Translations under genes and position numbers: made by a program
The notes under the pieces: model-generated
Seen by the model: the letters and a program-made list of their open reading frames with translations, nothing else
Told to the model about the DNA's origin: nothing
Database searches by the model: none
Part shown: piece after piece, positions 33,556 to 42,891 of the stretch
Position numbering within the stretch: the stretch's first letter is position 1
How the letters are laid out: each line of letters begins with the position of its first letter
Origin: Streptomyces sp. NBC_00513
GTDB lineage: Bacteria; Actinomycetota; Actinomycetes; Streptomycetales; Streptomycetaceae
Length of the DNA stretch: 64,000 bases
Reading direction: 5' to 3'
Assembly (NCBI RefSeq): GCF_041431415.1
Contig: NZ_CP107845.1
Location: 3,782,001 to 3,846,000 of the forward strand

Positions 33556-34211
33556 CGATCAGGGTCTTGATCGTCGACGACCAGATGATGGTCAGGGAGG
33601 GTTTCTCCGTCCTGCTGAACGCGATGGAGGGCATCGAGGTGGTCGGGGAGGCCGTGGACGGCCGCCAGGCCATCGCCCAGGTGGCGGCTCTGCGGCCGGA
33701 CGTGGTGCTGATGGACATCCGGATGCCGGAGATGAACGGGTTGGAGGCGACCCGGCGGATCGTGGCCGCCGACACGGACGCGAAGGTGCTGGTCCTGACG
33801 ACCTTCGACCTCGACGAGTACGTGTACCAGGCCCTGCGGGCTGGGGCGTCCGGATTCCTGCTGAAGGACGCCTCGGCTCGTCAACTGGCCGAGGGAGTAA
33901 GGGTGGTGGCGGCCGGCGAGGCGTTGCTGGCACCTTCGGTGACCAAGCGGCTGATCGTGGAGTTCTCGAAACTCGCGGAGTCACCCCGCCTCTCGGATCC
34001 GGCGGGGGTCGCGCAGCTGACGGAGCGGGAGACGGAGGTCCTGATACTGATCGCGCAGGGACTGACGAATGCCGAGATCGCGGACCGGCTGGTCGTCGCG
34101 GAGTCCACGATCAAGACCCATGTGAGCCGGATCCTGGTGAAGTTGGGCCTGCGGGACCGGACGCAGGCGGCGGTGTTCGCGTACGAGACACGACTGGTCA
34201 CGCCGGCGTAA
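33552..34211 (+). CDS. Second NarL/FixJ response regulator, paralogous
   Basis: 219 aa. Receiver Asp55 in VLMDIRMPEMNG; HTH LTERETEVLILIAQGLTNAEIADRLVVAESTIKTHVSRILVKLGLRDR. It shares most residues with the upstream regulator, including the output-helix segment THVSRILVKLGLRDRTQA. It starts inside the kinase stop (ATGA) and so is coupled. Closely similar paired systems side by side may cross-talk or compete for promoters. Confidence 0.92.
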   Translation: MTIRVLIVDDQMMVREGFSVLLNAMEGIEVVGEAVDGRQAIAQVAALRPDVVLMDIRMPEMNGLEATRRIVAADTDAKVLVLTTFDLDEYVYQALRAGASGFLLKDASARQLAEGVRVVAAGEALLAPSVTKRLIVEFSKLAESPRLSDPAGVAQLTERETEVLILIAQGLTNAEIADRLVVAESTIKTHVSRILVKLGLRDRTQAAVFAYETRLVTPA

Positions 34212-34550
34212 GCCCGCTCGTCGGCCGTCGGGGGTGTCGCGGCCGGTCGCAGGTAGCGGGGCCTCTTCGGGGAGCGGCCCCGGGGTCCCGGGAGGCGATC
34301 TCGGGGGGCGATCTCGGGGGGCGATCTCGGGGGGGGCCGTTTCGGGGGCCCAGGGGCCGGTCTCGGGGCGCCGTCTCGGTGGCCGCTTCGGGCGCCGTCT
34401 CGGGGGCAGCTTCGGGCGCCGTCTCGGTGGCCGTCTCGGTGGTCGGTCGGGCGCCGTTTCGGAGGGCGCTTCGGGGACCGTTTCGGGGGATTTCCCGGAA
34501 GTGATCCAAAACTCCCGTCGGGAGGGTCGGCCCGCCCCTAGGGTGCGGGA
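34212..34550. other. Gene-free repeat region before the P450
   Basis: These 339 bases contain the 12-bp minisatellite and, at the right end, CGGGAGGG about 40 bases before the P450 start. Reading frames stay open across the repeats on several frames only because the unit length is a multiple of three; I see no real gene. Confidence 0.6.
34290..34492. repeat. Degenerate 12-bp minisatellite, about 15 units
   Basis: The consensus is close to GCCGTCTCGGGG, beginning with three near-identical GGCGATCTCGGGG copies and decaying to GCCGCTTCGGGC, GCCGTTTCGGAG and similar. Every unit keeps a TCGG core. It is wholly intergenic. Confidence 0.85.
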
Positions 34551-35753
34551 ATGGGCTTTGATCCGTGGGATGCCGCCTTCGTCGCCGATCCGTACCCCGC
34601 CTACCGGGAGCTGCGGGAGCAGGGGCGCGCGGTGTGGTCGGAGGCGACCGGACAGTGGCTGGTGTCGCATTACGCCGATGTGAGCGCGCTACTGCGGGAC
34701 AGGCGGTTGGGACGGACGTATCTGCACCGTTTCTCGCACGAGGAGTTCGGGCGGCAGGCGCCGCCGCCGGAGCACGAGCCGTTCCACGTCCTGAACGGCA
34801 ACGGGCTGTTGGACCTGGAGGATCCCGCGCACGCGCGGGTGCGCCGACTGGTGGCGAAGGCGTTCACCCCACGCACCGTGGAGCGGCTCGCGCCGGCGGT
34901 GGAACGACTGGCCGGCGAGTTGGCGGGCGGCCTGCTGGCCGACGGGGGCGGGGACTTGCTGACGTCGGTCGCCGAGCCGCTGCCGGTCGCGGTGATCGCG
35001 GAGCTGTTGGGGATCCCGGAAGCGGACAGGAAGCTGCTGCGGCCCTGGTCGTCGGACATCTGCGGAATGTTCGAGTTGCGGCCTGACGAGGCGACGGCCC
35101 GACGGGCCGTCACGGCGAGTATGGAGTTCGGGGATTACCTGCGGGCGCTGATCGGTGAGCGGCGCAAGCGGCCCGGTCAGGATTTGATCTCCGGGCTGAT
35201 CGCCGCTCACGATGAGGGCGGCCGACTCAGCGAGCAGGAGATGGTCTCCACCTGCGTACTTCTGCTGAACGCGGGACACGAGGCGACCGTCAACACGACC
35301 GTCAACGGGTGGTGGGCGCTGTTCCGTCATCCCGACCGGCTCACGGACCTTCGGGCGCATCCCGAAAAGTTGTCCACAGCTGTGGATGAACTCATGCGAT
35401 TCGATACACCCCTACAAATGTTCGAACGCTGGGTGCTCGACGAGATCCGGGTCGGGGACACCGTCATCCCGCGCGGAGCCGAGGTGGCGCTGCTCTTCGG
35501 GTCGGCGAATCGGGACCCCGCGCGCTTCGAGGACCCCGACACCCTGGACCTCGCACGGACCGACAATCCCCACCTGACCTTCGGGGCGGGGATCCACTAC
35601 TGCCTGGGGGCGCCGCTGGCCCGGCTGGAGCTGTCGGCCTCGTTCGGAGCGCTGTTGGCGGAGACGATGCCGCCACTGCGGCTCGTCCGCGAGCCGCAGT
35701 GGCGGGAGGGGTATGTCATCAGGGGGCTAAGGGAGTTGGTTGTGGAGTTCTGA
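34551..35753 (+). CDS. Cytochrome P450
   Basis: 400 aa, typical for soluble bacterial P450s. The I helix has LLLNAGHEATVN with the acid-alcohol-like pair; the K helix has ELMR; the heme loop FGAGIHYCLGAPLARLE places the Cys ligand near residue 351. The upstream GNGLLDLEDPAHARVRRLVAKAFTPR is the C-helix region that contacts heme propionate. No ferredoxin gene is adjacent. The substrate is unknown. It is convergent with the ABC exporter genes. Confidence 0.93.
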   Translation: MGFDPWDAAFVADPYPAYRELREQGRAVWSEATGQWLVSHYADVSALLRDRRLGRTYLHRFSHEEFGRQAPPPEHEPFHVLNGNGLLDLEDPAHARVRRLVAKAFTPRTVERLAPAVERLAGELAGGLLADGGGDLLTSVAEPLPVAVIAELLGIPEADRKLLRPWSSDICGMFELRPDEATARRAVTASMEFGDYLRALIGERRKRPGQDLISGLIAAHDEGGRLSEQEMVSTCVLLLNAGHEATVNTTVNGWWALFRHPDRLTDLRAHPEKLSTAVDELMRFDTPLQMFERWVLDEIRVGDTVIPRGAEVALLFGSANRDPARFEDPDTLDLARTDNPHLTFGAGIHYCLGAPLARLELSASFGALLAETMPPLRLVREPQWREGYVIRGLRELVVEF

Positions 35754-35798
35754 CCCGATCTCCCCGTGCCGCGTCGTTCCTCCACGTCCGTGGGGCCC

Positions 35799-37544
35799 TC
35801 ACGTCGTCATGTCCCGGCGGCGCAGTGCGGTCAGGCCGGCGGCCGTCAGGGCCGCCGCCAGAGCGGCGAGGGTGAGGAGCGGCGCCCAGGCGATCGGCTC
35901 CGGGCCGGGGAGTTTCGGCAGGTGGGCGAAGGGCGAGAGGTTCATGACGGCCTGCGGGAGGTTCAGCGCCGGCCCGACCCAGCCCAGCGCCAGCGCCGTT
36001 CCGGCCACCGCCCAGGCGGCGACCGCGTACCGGGGGACGGCGCCGTGCAGCAGGACGGCGAGCGAGCCGATCACCCAGACGGCCGGCAACTGTGCCACGC
36101 AAGCGCCCACCGCCCCGACGATGTCCGAGCCGTGCCCGATGCCCAGACCCAGCCCGCCGAGCAGCAGGATCAGGGTCGAGCCGCCGAAGGCGACGGCGAG
36201 GTGGCCGGCGGCCCAGCGCAGCCTGCCGACGGCGTTCGCCAGCAGCGGTTCGGCCCGTTGCCCCGACTCCTCACCGGTCAGCCGCAGCACCGCCGAGACG
36301 ATGTGGAGGGCGGCGACCATGCCGAGCATCCCGGCCATCGTCGCGAGGAACGCGTCGGTGAGGGCGCCCGTACCGCCCATCCGCTCGATGATCTCGCGGG
36401 TCTTGGCGTTGTCCCCGACGAGTTCGGCCGCACCGTCCGCCATCCCCCCGAAGACCACGCCCACCACCAGGAACCCGAGGCTCCATCCGGCCAGGGCGCC
36501 GCGTTGGAGCCGCCAGGCCAGCGCCCCGGCGCTGCCGATCCCGCCTTCCGCCGGACCCGGCCGGGCCGGCAGGAAGCTCATGCCGAGGTCCCGGCGGTCG
36601 GCGAGCGCGTACGCCACCGCGATCTGCGCGCCCGTGGCAGCGACGAACAGGGCGAGCACCCACCAGCGTTCGACGGCGAAGGCCCGTACCAGTTCCAGCC
36701 AGCCCAGCGGTGATGCCCAGGTCAGGGCCGACGAGCCGTCGGCGGTTCCCGCGTCGCCGGCCGCGCGCAGCACGAAGGCGGCGCCGATCAGGGCGCCCGT
36801 GAGTCCCTTCGCGAGCCGCGCGCTCTCGGTGAGTTGGGCGGCGACGGCAGCCGACGCCGCGAAGAGCATCCCCGTCGCGCCGAGTGCGAGTCCGAGGGCG
36901 AGCGCACCGCCCGTCCCGCGCCCGGCGAGGCCGACGGTGACGAGCAGGACGACGAGTCCGTTGGCCACGAGGGCGGCGAGCAGGGCCGCCGTGAGCGGGG
37001 CCCGGCGCCCGACCATGGCGGCGGACAGAAGTTCCTGACGCCCCGTCTCCTCCTCCTCACGGGTGTGGCGCACCACGACGACCAGGCTCATGACCCCGGC
37101 GAGCAGTCCGGCGAAGACCCCGCCCTTCCAGGCGGTCAGGGCGCCGACCGAGTCGCCGAAGACGGGCCCGTACAGGGCGCGGAGCGAGGCGTTGCCGTTC
37201 ATGGTGACGAGCAGGTCGGCCCGTTCGGCGGCCGTCGCGTACACCGAGTCGAGCGAGGCGGGCATGCTCAGCACCATCAGCGCGACGACCGTGATCCAGA
37301 CGGGCATCAGCACCCGGTCGCGGCGCAGGGCGAGGCGCAGGAGGCCGCCCGTCCCGGTGAATCGGCCCTTCGGCACGACACGCCCGCCCCTCACGCGTCC
37401 GCCCCTCACGCGACCACCCGTCATGCGACCGCCCCTCACACGCCCGCCCGTCGCGCGGCCACCGGTCACCCGGCCATCCGCCCCACGGCCCGTCGCCCGA
37501 TCCGCCCCTCGGCCCGTCGCCTGTCCCGTCGTCTGGTTCGTCAT
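35799..37544 (-). CDS. ABC exporter permease with Arg/Gly-repeat N-terminus
   Basis: 581 aa with about twelve membrane helices in two homologous halves, like the ABC-2 type exporters annotated as polyketide antibiotic exporters. The first 60 residues are unusual: repeats of [15 protein letters not shown] in a Thr/Gly/Arg-rich leader, encoded by 15-bp tandem repeats at about 37376-37500. The conserved family sequence begins near [18 protein letters not shown]. The ATG at 37544 overlaps the ATPase stop (ATGA), but the true start could be an internal codon after the repeats. It forms an operon with the ATPase. Confidence 0.85.
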   Translation of the reverse strand: MTNQTTGQATGRGADRATGRGADGRVTGGRATGGRVRGGRMTGGRVRGGRVRGGRVVPKGRFTGTGGLLRLALRRDRVLMPVWITVVALMVLSMPASLDSVYATAAERADLLVTMNGNASLRALYGPVFGDSVGALTAWKGGVFAGLLAGVMSLVVVVRHTREEEETGRQELLSAAMVGRRAPLTAALLAALVANGLVVLLVTVGLAGRGTGGALALGLALGATGMLFAASAAVAAQLTESARLAKGLTGALIGAAFVLRAAGDAGTADGSSALTWASPLGWLELVRAFAVERWWVLALFVAATGAQIAVAYALADRRDLGMSFLPARPGPAEGGIGSAGALAWRLQRGALAGWSLGFLVVGVVFGGMADGAAELVGDNAKTREIIERMGGTGALTDAFLATMAGMLGMVAALHIVSAVLRLTGEESGQRAEPLLANAVGRLRWAAGHLAVAFGGSTLILLLGGLGLGIGHGSDIVGAVGACVAQLPAVWVIGSLAVLLHGAVPRYAVAAWAVAGTALALGWVGPALNLPQAVMNLSPFAHLPKLPGPEPIAWAPLLTLAALAAALTAAGLTALRRRDMTT

Positions 37545-38467
37545 GACCGTGCGCCTGCCTTGACGTCGTCGCCGTAGCGCTTGACGTCGTCGCTGTAGTG
37601 GCGGAGGAACAGTTCTTCGAGCGTCGGGGGTGTCGCGGTCAGCGACCTCACCCCGGACGCGGTGAGGGAGCGCAGTACGGCGTCCAAGGTGTCCGTGTCC
37701 GCCTGCAATCGGATGGCGAGGCCCCGGACCTCCACGTCGTGCACGCCCGGCAGGTCCGCGATGCCGTTCGGCGGTGCGGCCAGTTCGGCGCTGATGGACG
37801 TACGCGTGAGGTGCCGGAGTTCGGCCAGGGTGCCGGTCTCGACCGTCCGACCTTTGCGGATGATGCTGACCCGGTCACAGAGGGCCTCGACCTCGCTGAG
37901 GAGGTGTGAGCTCAGCAGGATGGTGCGCCCGGCGGCGCGGGCCTCGGTGACACAGCTCTGGAAGACCTCCTCCATGACGGGGTCGAGGCCGGATGTGGGC
38001 TCGTCGAGGATGAACAGTTCGGCGTCGGACGCGAAGGCGGCGACGAGGGCGACCTTCTGCCGGTTGCCCTTGGAGTACGTACGACCCTTCTTGGTCGGGT
38101 CGAGTTCGAAGCGGTCGATCAGTTCGGCGCGGCGGGCGTGGTCGAGGCCGCCCCGGAGCCGGCCGTGGAGGTCGATGACCTCGCCGCCGGAGAGGTTGCG
38201 CCACAGGGTGACGTCGCCGGGGACGTAGGCGACGCGGCGGTGGAGCGCGACGGCGTCGGCCCACGGGTCGCCGCCGAGCAGCGTCGCGGTGCCGGAGTCG
38301 GCCCGCAGCATGCCCAGCAGGACCCGGATGGTGGTGGACTTGCCGGCGCCGTTGGGGCCGAGGAAGCCGTGTACCTCGCCGGCGGTGACGTCGAGGTCGA
38401 GTCCGTCCAGTGCGTGGGTGCGGCCGAACGCCTTGTGGAGTCCGGCGACGCTGATTGCCTTCGTCAT
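37541..38467 (-). CDS. ABC exporter ATP-binding protein
   Basis: 308 aa. Walker [10 protein letters not shown] (about 37-45), signature-like [11 protein letters not shown], Walker [14 protein letters not shown], and a C-terminal extension typical of drug-exporter ATPases. It powers the downstream permease. It is divergent from the MarR/GbsR-type gene, with a palindromic operator between them, so its expression is probably repressed by that regulator until a drug or metabolite appears. Confidence 0.93.
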   Translation of the reverse strand: MTKAISVAGLHKAFGRTHALDGLDLDVTAGEVHGFLGPNGAGKSTTIRVLLGMLRADSGTATLLGGDPWADAVALHRRVAYVPGDVTLWRNLSGGEVIDLHGRLRGGLDHARRAELIDRFELDPTKKGRTYSKGNRQKVALVAAFASDAELFILDEPTSGLDPVMEEVFQSCVTEARAAGRTILLSSHLLSEVEALCDRVSIIRKGRTVETGTLAELRHLTRTSISAELAAPPNGIADLPGVHDVEVRGLAIRLQADTDTLDAVLRSLTASGVRSLTATPPTLEELFLRHYSDDVKRYGDDVKAGARS

Positions 38468-38482
38468 GCTTCCGAACGTACG

Positions 38483-38508
38483 CTACTTTCACAAAATTGT
38501 GAAGATAG
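38483..38508. promoter_or_regulatory. Operator TTCACAA-AA-TTGTGAA between divergent genes
   Basis: Perfect 7-bp arms TTCACAA (38488-38494) and TTGTGAA (38497-38503) around AA, with CTA/TAG matching again outside at 38483-38485 and 38506-38508. It is AT-rich in a GC-rich genome and lies centrally in the 72-base gap, so one bound dimer could control both the exporter and the regulator promoters. Confidence 0.7.
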
Positions 38509-38539
38509 CGAATCGCGTAAAGTCGGAAGGGTGGCGGAC

Positions 38540-39022
38540 ATGAGCGTGCAACGGGACGAGGAAGCGGTATCCCGCTTCGTGGAGCGGTTCGCCGCGCAAC
38601 TGACCGAGGCGGGTATGCAGCGCATGGCGTCCCGCGTCTTCGCGCAGTTGCTGGCGAGCGACGGCGGGGCGATGACCTCGGCGGAACTCGGAGAGGCCCT
38701 CCAGATCAGCCCGGCGGCGGTATCCGGCGCGGTCTCGTACCTGACCCAGGTCAACATGGTCAGCCGGGAGCGCGAACCGGGCTCCCGGCGCGACCGGTAC
38801 GTCCTGCACAACGAGCTCTGGTACGAGACCTTCACCCGTCGGGACCAGGCGTTGACCCTGTTCGAGAAGACCCTCCGGGAGGGCGCGGCGGGCCTGGGCG
38901 CGGGCTCTCCGGCGGGGGCTCGGGTCGCCGAGACGGCGGCGTTCTTCGAGTTCCTCCAGCACGAAATGCACGGACTGATGGACCGCTGGCGCGACCACCG
39001 GGCGACGCTCGACCTGCCGTAG
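38540..39022 (+). CDS. MarR/GbsR-type transcriptional regulator
   Basis: 160 aa. The winged helix is at about 35-95 (LLASDGGAMTSAELGEALQISPAAVSGAVSYLTQVNMVSREREPGSRRDRYVL); a C-terminal helix pair probably mediates dimerisation. ATG 38540 is chosen because GGAAGG lies nine bases upstream; a GTG at 38531 is in frame. It is divergent from the ABC exporter and probably represses it through the shared palindrome. Confidence 0.85.
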   Translation: MSVQRDEEAVSRFVERFAAQLTEAGMQRMASRVFAQLLASDGGAMTSAELGEALQISPAAVSGAVSYLTQVNMVSREREPGSRRDRYVLHNELWYETFTRRDQALTLFEKTLREGAAGLGAGSPAGARVAETAAFFEFLQHEMHGLMDRWRDHRATLDLP

Positions 39023-39214
39023 CGCCCCGAGGTCGCCGTTCGCGCGGGCGCCCGCAGTGACACGGTGTGATCGATGGCGGACGCTGCGGTGGCGGGGCGC
39101 CCTGGGGCTGCCTAGCGTGGGCGCCACCCGCACCCGCCGGCGCCTCGTGGGTCGGCAGCGGATCCCGGGGATTCACAGCGAGCCCCGGGGGTCGCCGAGA
39201 ACCGAGAGGAACCC

Positions 39215-39907
39215 ATGGCTGACAAGCCCGCCATCGTCCTGGTCCACGGCTTCTGGGGCGGCGCCGCCCACTGGGCCAAGGTCATCACCGAACTCGACCG
39301 CCGCGGCTTCGACTCCGTGTACGCCGTGGAGAATCCCCTGACCGCGCTCGCCGACGACGCGGAGCGCACCCGCAGGATGATCCGGCAGATCTCCGGGCCG
39401 GTGGTGCTGGTGGGCCACTCGTACGGAGGCGCGGTGATCACCGAGGCCGGCGACCTGCCGAACGTGGCCGGCCTGGTCTACGTCGCCGCGTTCGCCCCGG
39501 ACTCCGGGGAGAGCCCCGGATCGCTCAGCCAGGAGAACCCGCCCGAGGCGTTCGCGAACATCGCCCCGGACTCGGACGGCTACCTGTGGATCAAGCGGGA
39601 CAAGTTCCGCGAGAGCTTCGCGCAGGACCTGTCGCCGGAGGAGGCCCTGGTCATGGCGGTCACCCAGAAGGCACCGATCGCGTCGACCTTCGGGGACGTC
39701 GTCTCGTCGCCCGCCTGGCGGGTGAAGCCGTCCTGGTACCAGGTGTCCACGGCCGACCGCATGATCCACCCGGACAACGAGCGCCGGATGGCCGCCCGCC
39801 TGAACGCCCGCAAGACCATCGAGCTGGACGCGAGCCACGCCTCGTTGGCCTCGCAGCCGGGCCCCGTGTCGGACCTGATCGAAACGGCGGCCCAGGAGGT
39901 CGGCTGA
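39215..39907 (+). CDS. Alpha/beta hydrolase
   Basis: 230 aa, cytoplasmic. HGFWGGAAHW near the N-terminus forms the oxyanion strand; the nucleophile elbow is VLVGHSYGGAVI (Ser about 69); the His is probably in LDASHASLASQP near the C-terminus. ISGPVVLVGHSYGG and VYVAAFAPDSGES are blocks shared with esterase/haloperoxidase-like proteins. ATG 39215 follows GAGAGGAACCC. The substrate is unknown. Confidence 0.85.
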   Translation: MADKPAIVLVHGFWGGAAHWAKVITELDRRGFDSVYAVENPLTALADDAERTRRMIRQISGPVVLVGHSYGGAVITEAGDLPNVAGLVYVAAFAPDSGESPGSLSQENPPEAFANIAPDSDGYLWIKRDKFRESFAQDLSPEEALVMAVTQKAPIASTFGDVVSSPAWRVKPSWYQVSTADRMIHPDNERRMAARLNARKTIELDASHASLASQPGPVSDLIETAAQEVG

Positions 39908-40013
39908 CCCGCCCCCTCCGCGAGGGCGCCCCTCCGCGGAGGAGGCCCCGGGTGCCCGCGCCCCTCCCCGCACCCGGGCAGGAACAGCGCACCCGGGAAG
40001 GAGCAGCCCGCCC

Positions 40014-40089
40014 GGGGCGAAGCGCCCCGCCCGGAGCGAAGCGGCTCACCCGGGGCGAAGCGGCTCACCCGGAGCGAAGCGGCTCACCT
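40014..40089. repeat. Three to four 19-bp repeats over the end of the kinase-like gene
   Basis: Copies of GGAGCGAAGCGGCTCACCC lie at 40033-40051, 40052-40070 and 40071-40089, with a degenerate copy at 40014-40032. The stop codon of the minus-strand gene is in the last full copy, and each full copy repeats that codon. Confidence 0.85.
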
Positions 40090-40905
40090 GGGGACGGTCA
40101 GCGCCCACGCTCCCGGACGGAGCGTCCACGTCCGTCGGCGTACGGGGCCGGTGACGCCCGCGTGGTCGGCCCGGTAGCGGAAGTCCGCGCCGGAGACCGT
40201 GACCGCCGTGGCCCGTTGTGTCCGCGTCGGGCTGCCGGTCAGCCGCACCACGACCTCCGCGGGTCCGCCCGGCTCCCGCGTGATCACCGAGACCTCCTCC
40301 ACGGGGTGGTCCACGTCGGCCAGGACCACGCCGTCCACCTCCACGCGCAGCCGGTGCACCTGCCCGGGCGGGGTCTGCGAGGGCGGCAGCAGGAGGCGCA
40401 GCAGTGACCGGTACTTCCGTACGGCAGGCGCCGAGGCGCGCGGCGGCGTGATCCGCAGGCCTCCGAGCACCACCCCGTCGCTGTCGTCCACGAGCAGGTC
40501 CCGCGTGCGCACGATGCCGTCGAGGGCCGCGCGCGCGGCCATCACCGCCGACAGCGGGACGCCCAGGGAGCGGGCGAGTCCGAGGGAGCCGACCGGTCCG
40601 ACCGGAATCAGTGACAGGGGCTCGCCGCCGAGGTCACGCGAACGGTGCAGCAGGGTCACCGCGCGTACCAGTGCCCGGTCGTCGCCGACGATCACGGGGC
40701 GTCGATGACCCCGGCGGGCCAGCGCCCGCGCGAACTCCTCCGGAGAGTCGGGGAGAGAAACTTTCGCGTGCGCCGCGGCACACAACACATCTTTCGCGAT
40801 CCGCACAGACTCGCCGTCGAGACGGCGGGCGACCGGGTCGACGAGCACCAGCAGGCCGCCTACCGGCGCGCCCGCATGGCTCATGGTGGGCTCTGGAGCC
40901 GACAC
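40084..40905 (-). CDS. Diacylglycerol-kinase-like protein, degenerate motif
   Basis: 273 aa from GTG 40905, which has AGGAAGGA upstream. I place it in the lipid-kinase family from its layout: an N-terminal strand LLVLVDPVARRLDG, then RPVIVGDDRALVRAVTLLHR, then PLSLIPVGPVGSLGLARSLGVP, and a beta-rich C-terminal half. The family motif GGDGT is replaced by GDDRA (74-78), so ATP-dependent kinase activity is doubtful. It is divergent from purA, a position I recall as conserved in Streptomyces. It may be a regulatory or inactive homologue. Confidence 0.7.
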   Translation of the reverse strand: MSAPEPTMSHAGAPVGGLLVLVDPVARRLDGESVRIAKDVLCAAAHAKVSLPDSPEEFARALARRGHRRPVIVGDDRALVRAVTLLHRSRDLGGEPLSLIPVGPVGSLGLARSLGVPLSAVMAARAALDGIVRTRDLLVDDSDGVVLGGLRITPPRASAPAVRKYRSLLRLLLPPSQTPPGQVHRLRVEVDGVVLADVDHPVEEVSVITREPGGPAEVVVRLTGSPTRTQRATAVTVSGADFRYRADHAGVTGPVRRRTWTLRPGAWALTVPR

Positions 40906-40928
40906 CTCGGTCCTTCCTCGGGTAGCAT
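40899..40928 (+). promoter_or_regulatory. Possible purA promoter
   Basis: A -10 TAGCAT (40923-40928) is preceded 18 bases upstream by CCGACA (40899-40904) as a weak -35. It points towards purA, giving a leader of about 135 bases. Confidence 0.4.
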
Positions 40929-40939
40929 CTTTGTGCAAG

Positions 40940-40967
40940 AGGCCCTTGCGCTATTGCGCCAGGGCCT
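40940..40967 (+). promoter_or_regulatory. Leader hairpin upstream of purA
   Basis: AGGCCCTTGCGC and GCGCCAGGGCCT pair over 12 positions with one mismatch around the loop TATT, starting within a few bases of the predicted transcript start. It could stabilise the leader or act as an attenuator; the T tract after it is weak. Confidence 0.5.
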
Positions 40968-41068
40968 TCGTCTATTCCGGGGTACCGGTCCGACGGCTCA
41001 GCCTGCGGTGTACATCGTCGTACGCCCCCTGACCTTGGACATGCCCCATCCGGAAGAGGTGTACGCCT

Positions 41069-42352
41069 GTGCCCGCTCTTGTGCTGCTCGGAGCTCAGTG
41101 GGGTGACGAGGGCAAGGGAAAGGCCACCGACCTGCTCGGTGGATCCGTTGACTATGTAGTGCGCTATCAGGGTGGCAACAACGCCGGCCACACGGTCGTC
41201 GTCGGCGACCAGAAGTATGCACTGCACCTTCTCCCTTCCGGAATCCTCTCCCCCGGATGCACCCCGGTCATCGGCAACGGTGTCGTGGTCGACCCCGCCG
41301 TACTCCTCTCCGAGCTGCGTGGGCTCAACGAGCGCGGCATCGACACCTCCAAGCTGCTCCTGAGCGGCAACGCCCACCTGATCACGCCGTACAACGTGAC
41401 CCTCGACAAGGTCGGCGAGCGTTTCCTGGGCAAGCGGAAGATCGGTACGACCGGCCGCGGCATCGGACCGACCTACGCGGACAAGATCAACCGCATCGGC
41501 ATCCGGGTCCAGGACCTGTACGACGAGTCCATCCTGACGCAGAAGGTCGAAGCGGCGCTGGAGGGCAAGAACCAGCTCCTCGCGAAGCTGTACAACCGCC
41601 GCGCGATCGACCCGGCGCAGATCGTCGAGGAGATGCTCCAGTACGCGGAGCAGATCAAGCCGTACGTCGCCGACACCACGCTCATCATCAACAAGGCGCT
41701 CGACGAGGAGAAGGTCGTCCTCTTCGAGGGCGGCCAGGGCACGCTCCTCGACGTCGACCACGGCACGTATCCCTTCGTCACCTCCTCGAACCCGACGGCC
41801 GGTGGCGCCTGCACCGGTGCGGGTGTCGGCCCGACGAAGATCAGCCGTGTGATCGGCATCCTCAAGGCGTACACGACGCGTGTCGGCGCCGGCCCGTTCC
41901 CGACGGAGCTGTTCGACGAGGACGGCGAGGCCCTGCGTCGCATCGGTGGCGAGCGCGGTGTGACCACCGGCCGTGACCGCCGCTGTGGTTGGTTCGACGC
42001 CCCGATCGCCCGCTACGCGACCCGCGTGAACGGCCTGACGGACTTCTTCCTCACCAAGCTGGACGTGCTCACCGGCTGGGAGCAGATCCCGGTCTGCGTC
42101 GCGTACGAGATCGACGGCAAGCGCGTCGAGGAGCTGCCTTACTCGCAGACGGACTTCCACCACGCGAAGCCGATCTACGAGAACCTCCCCGGCTGGTCCG
42201 AGGACATCACCAAGGCCCAGACGTTCTCCGACCTTCCGAAGAACGCCCAGGCGTACGTGAAGGCCCTGGAGGAGATGTCGGGCGCCCCGATCTCGGCGAT
42301 CGGCGTCGGCCCCGGCCGCACCGAGACGATCCAGATCAACTCGTTCCTGTAG
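41069..42352 (+). CDS. purA: Adenylosuccinate synthetase
   Basis: 427 aa, the normal length. It joins IMP and aspartate with GTP to make adenylosuccinate, the first step to AMP. The P-loop GDEGKGK is at 12-18, the catalytic His is in NNAGHTVV, and the blocks [35 protein letters not shown] and [11 protein letters not shown] are diagnostic. GTG 41069 has GGAAGAGG upstream. It is monocistronic, with a strong terminator downstream. Confidence 0.98.
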   Translation: MPALVLLGAQWGDEGKGKATDLLGGSVDYVVRYQGGNNAGHTVVVGDQKYALHLLPSGILSPGCTPVIGNGVVVDPAVLLSELRGLNERGIDTSKLLLSGNAHLITPYNVTLDKVGERFLGKRKIGTTGRGIGPTYADKINRIGIRVQDLYDESILTQKVEAALEGKNQLLAKLYNRRAIDPAQIVEEMLQYAEQIKPYVADTTLIINKALDEEKVVLFEGGQGTLLDVDHGTYPFVTSSNPTAGGACTGAGVGPTKISRVIGILKAYTTRVGAGPFPTELFDEDGEALRRIGGERGVTTGRDRRCGWFDAPIARYATRVNGLTDFFLTKLDVLTGWEQIPVCVAYEIDGKRVEELPYSQTDFHHAKPIYENLPGWSEDITKAQTFSDLPKNAQAYVKALEEMSGAPISAIGVGPGRTETIQINSFL

Positions 42353-42376
42353 GAACACGCGCGTCGGCAGGTCCGA

Positions 42377-42413
42377 CCGGAGGGCGGGACGCGTGACGCG
42401 TCCCGCCCTCCGG
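42377..42413. terminator. 17-bp perfect terminator hairpin after purA
   Basis: CCGGAGGGCGGGACGCG and CGCGTCCCGCCCTCCGG are perfect arms around TGA. It lies between the convergent ends of purA and the 147-aa gene and should stop both transcripts. Confidence 0.8.
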
Positions 42414-42447
42414 CGTACCGGCGGTCGCGGGCGTACGTACGGAGTCC

Positions 42448-42891
42448 TCACGGCAGGTCGTCGCGGCCCGACCGGGACGGGGCCGGCGGCACGTCGGCGT
42501 CCCGTGCCACCGGCGGCCCGGAGGGCTTCGGAGGCGGCGCGGGACGTGGCGTGGCGGTCCACGGGCCCCGCTCCGGAGCGGGTTCGACGGCCGGCGGAAG
42601 AGGCGGGGGCGGGGGTGCGCTGTCGAAGACCTGTTCCGCGACCGTGAAACGGCAGTGGAAGTTCTCCCAGGAACCGTCCAGCATCATCAGGTAGCCGTCC
42701 GGTTCCCGGTAGATCACCTTCCGCCGCACCATGCGCGGATGCGTGGGCTCGAAGGCCTCCACCTTCTTGCGCAGTTCCTCCAGCGCCTCTTCCCGCGTCC
42801 CCTCGACGTGCCCCAACACGCCCATGGACCACACCCGGGTCTCCCTGCCGAAGCCGCGGTTCTGCTCGACCAACAGTCCCCACCTGGCCAT
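42448..42891 (-). CDS. Conserved hypothetical protein next to purA, 147 aa
   Basis: The first 90 residues look folded (MARWGLLVEQNRGFGRETRVWSM, EGTREEALEELRKKVEAF, KVIYREPDGYLMMLDGSWENFHCRFTVAEQVFDS); the last 50 are Pro-rich and probably disordered. ATG 42891 is chosen for its GGAAGG site; in-frame starts up to 42987 exist. The family is unknown. The gene has ordinary codon use and is convergent with purA. Confidence 0.7.
   Translation of the reverse strand: MARWGLLVEQNRGFGRETRVWSMGVLGHVEGTREEALEELRKKVEAFEPTHPRMVRRKVIYREPDGYLMMLDGSWENFHCRFTVAEQVFDSAPPPPPLPPAVEPAPERGPWTATPRPAPPPKPSGPPVARDADVPPAPSRSGRDDLP

Noticed and set aside
34198..34509. Repeat protein of ETAPE-type units
   Set aside because: The minisatellite stays open in several frames because its unit is 12 bp; there is no ribosome site or conserved start.
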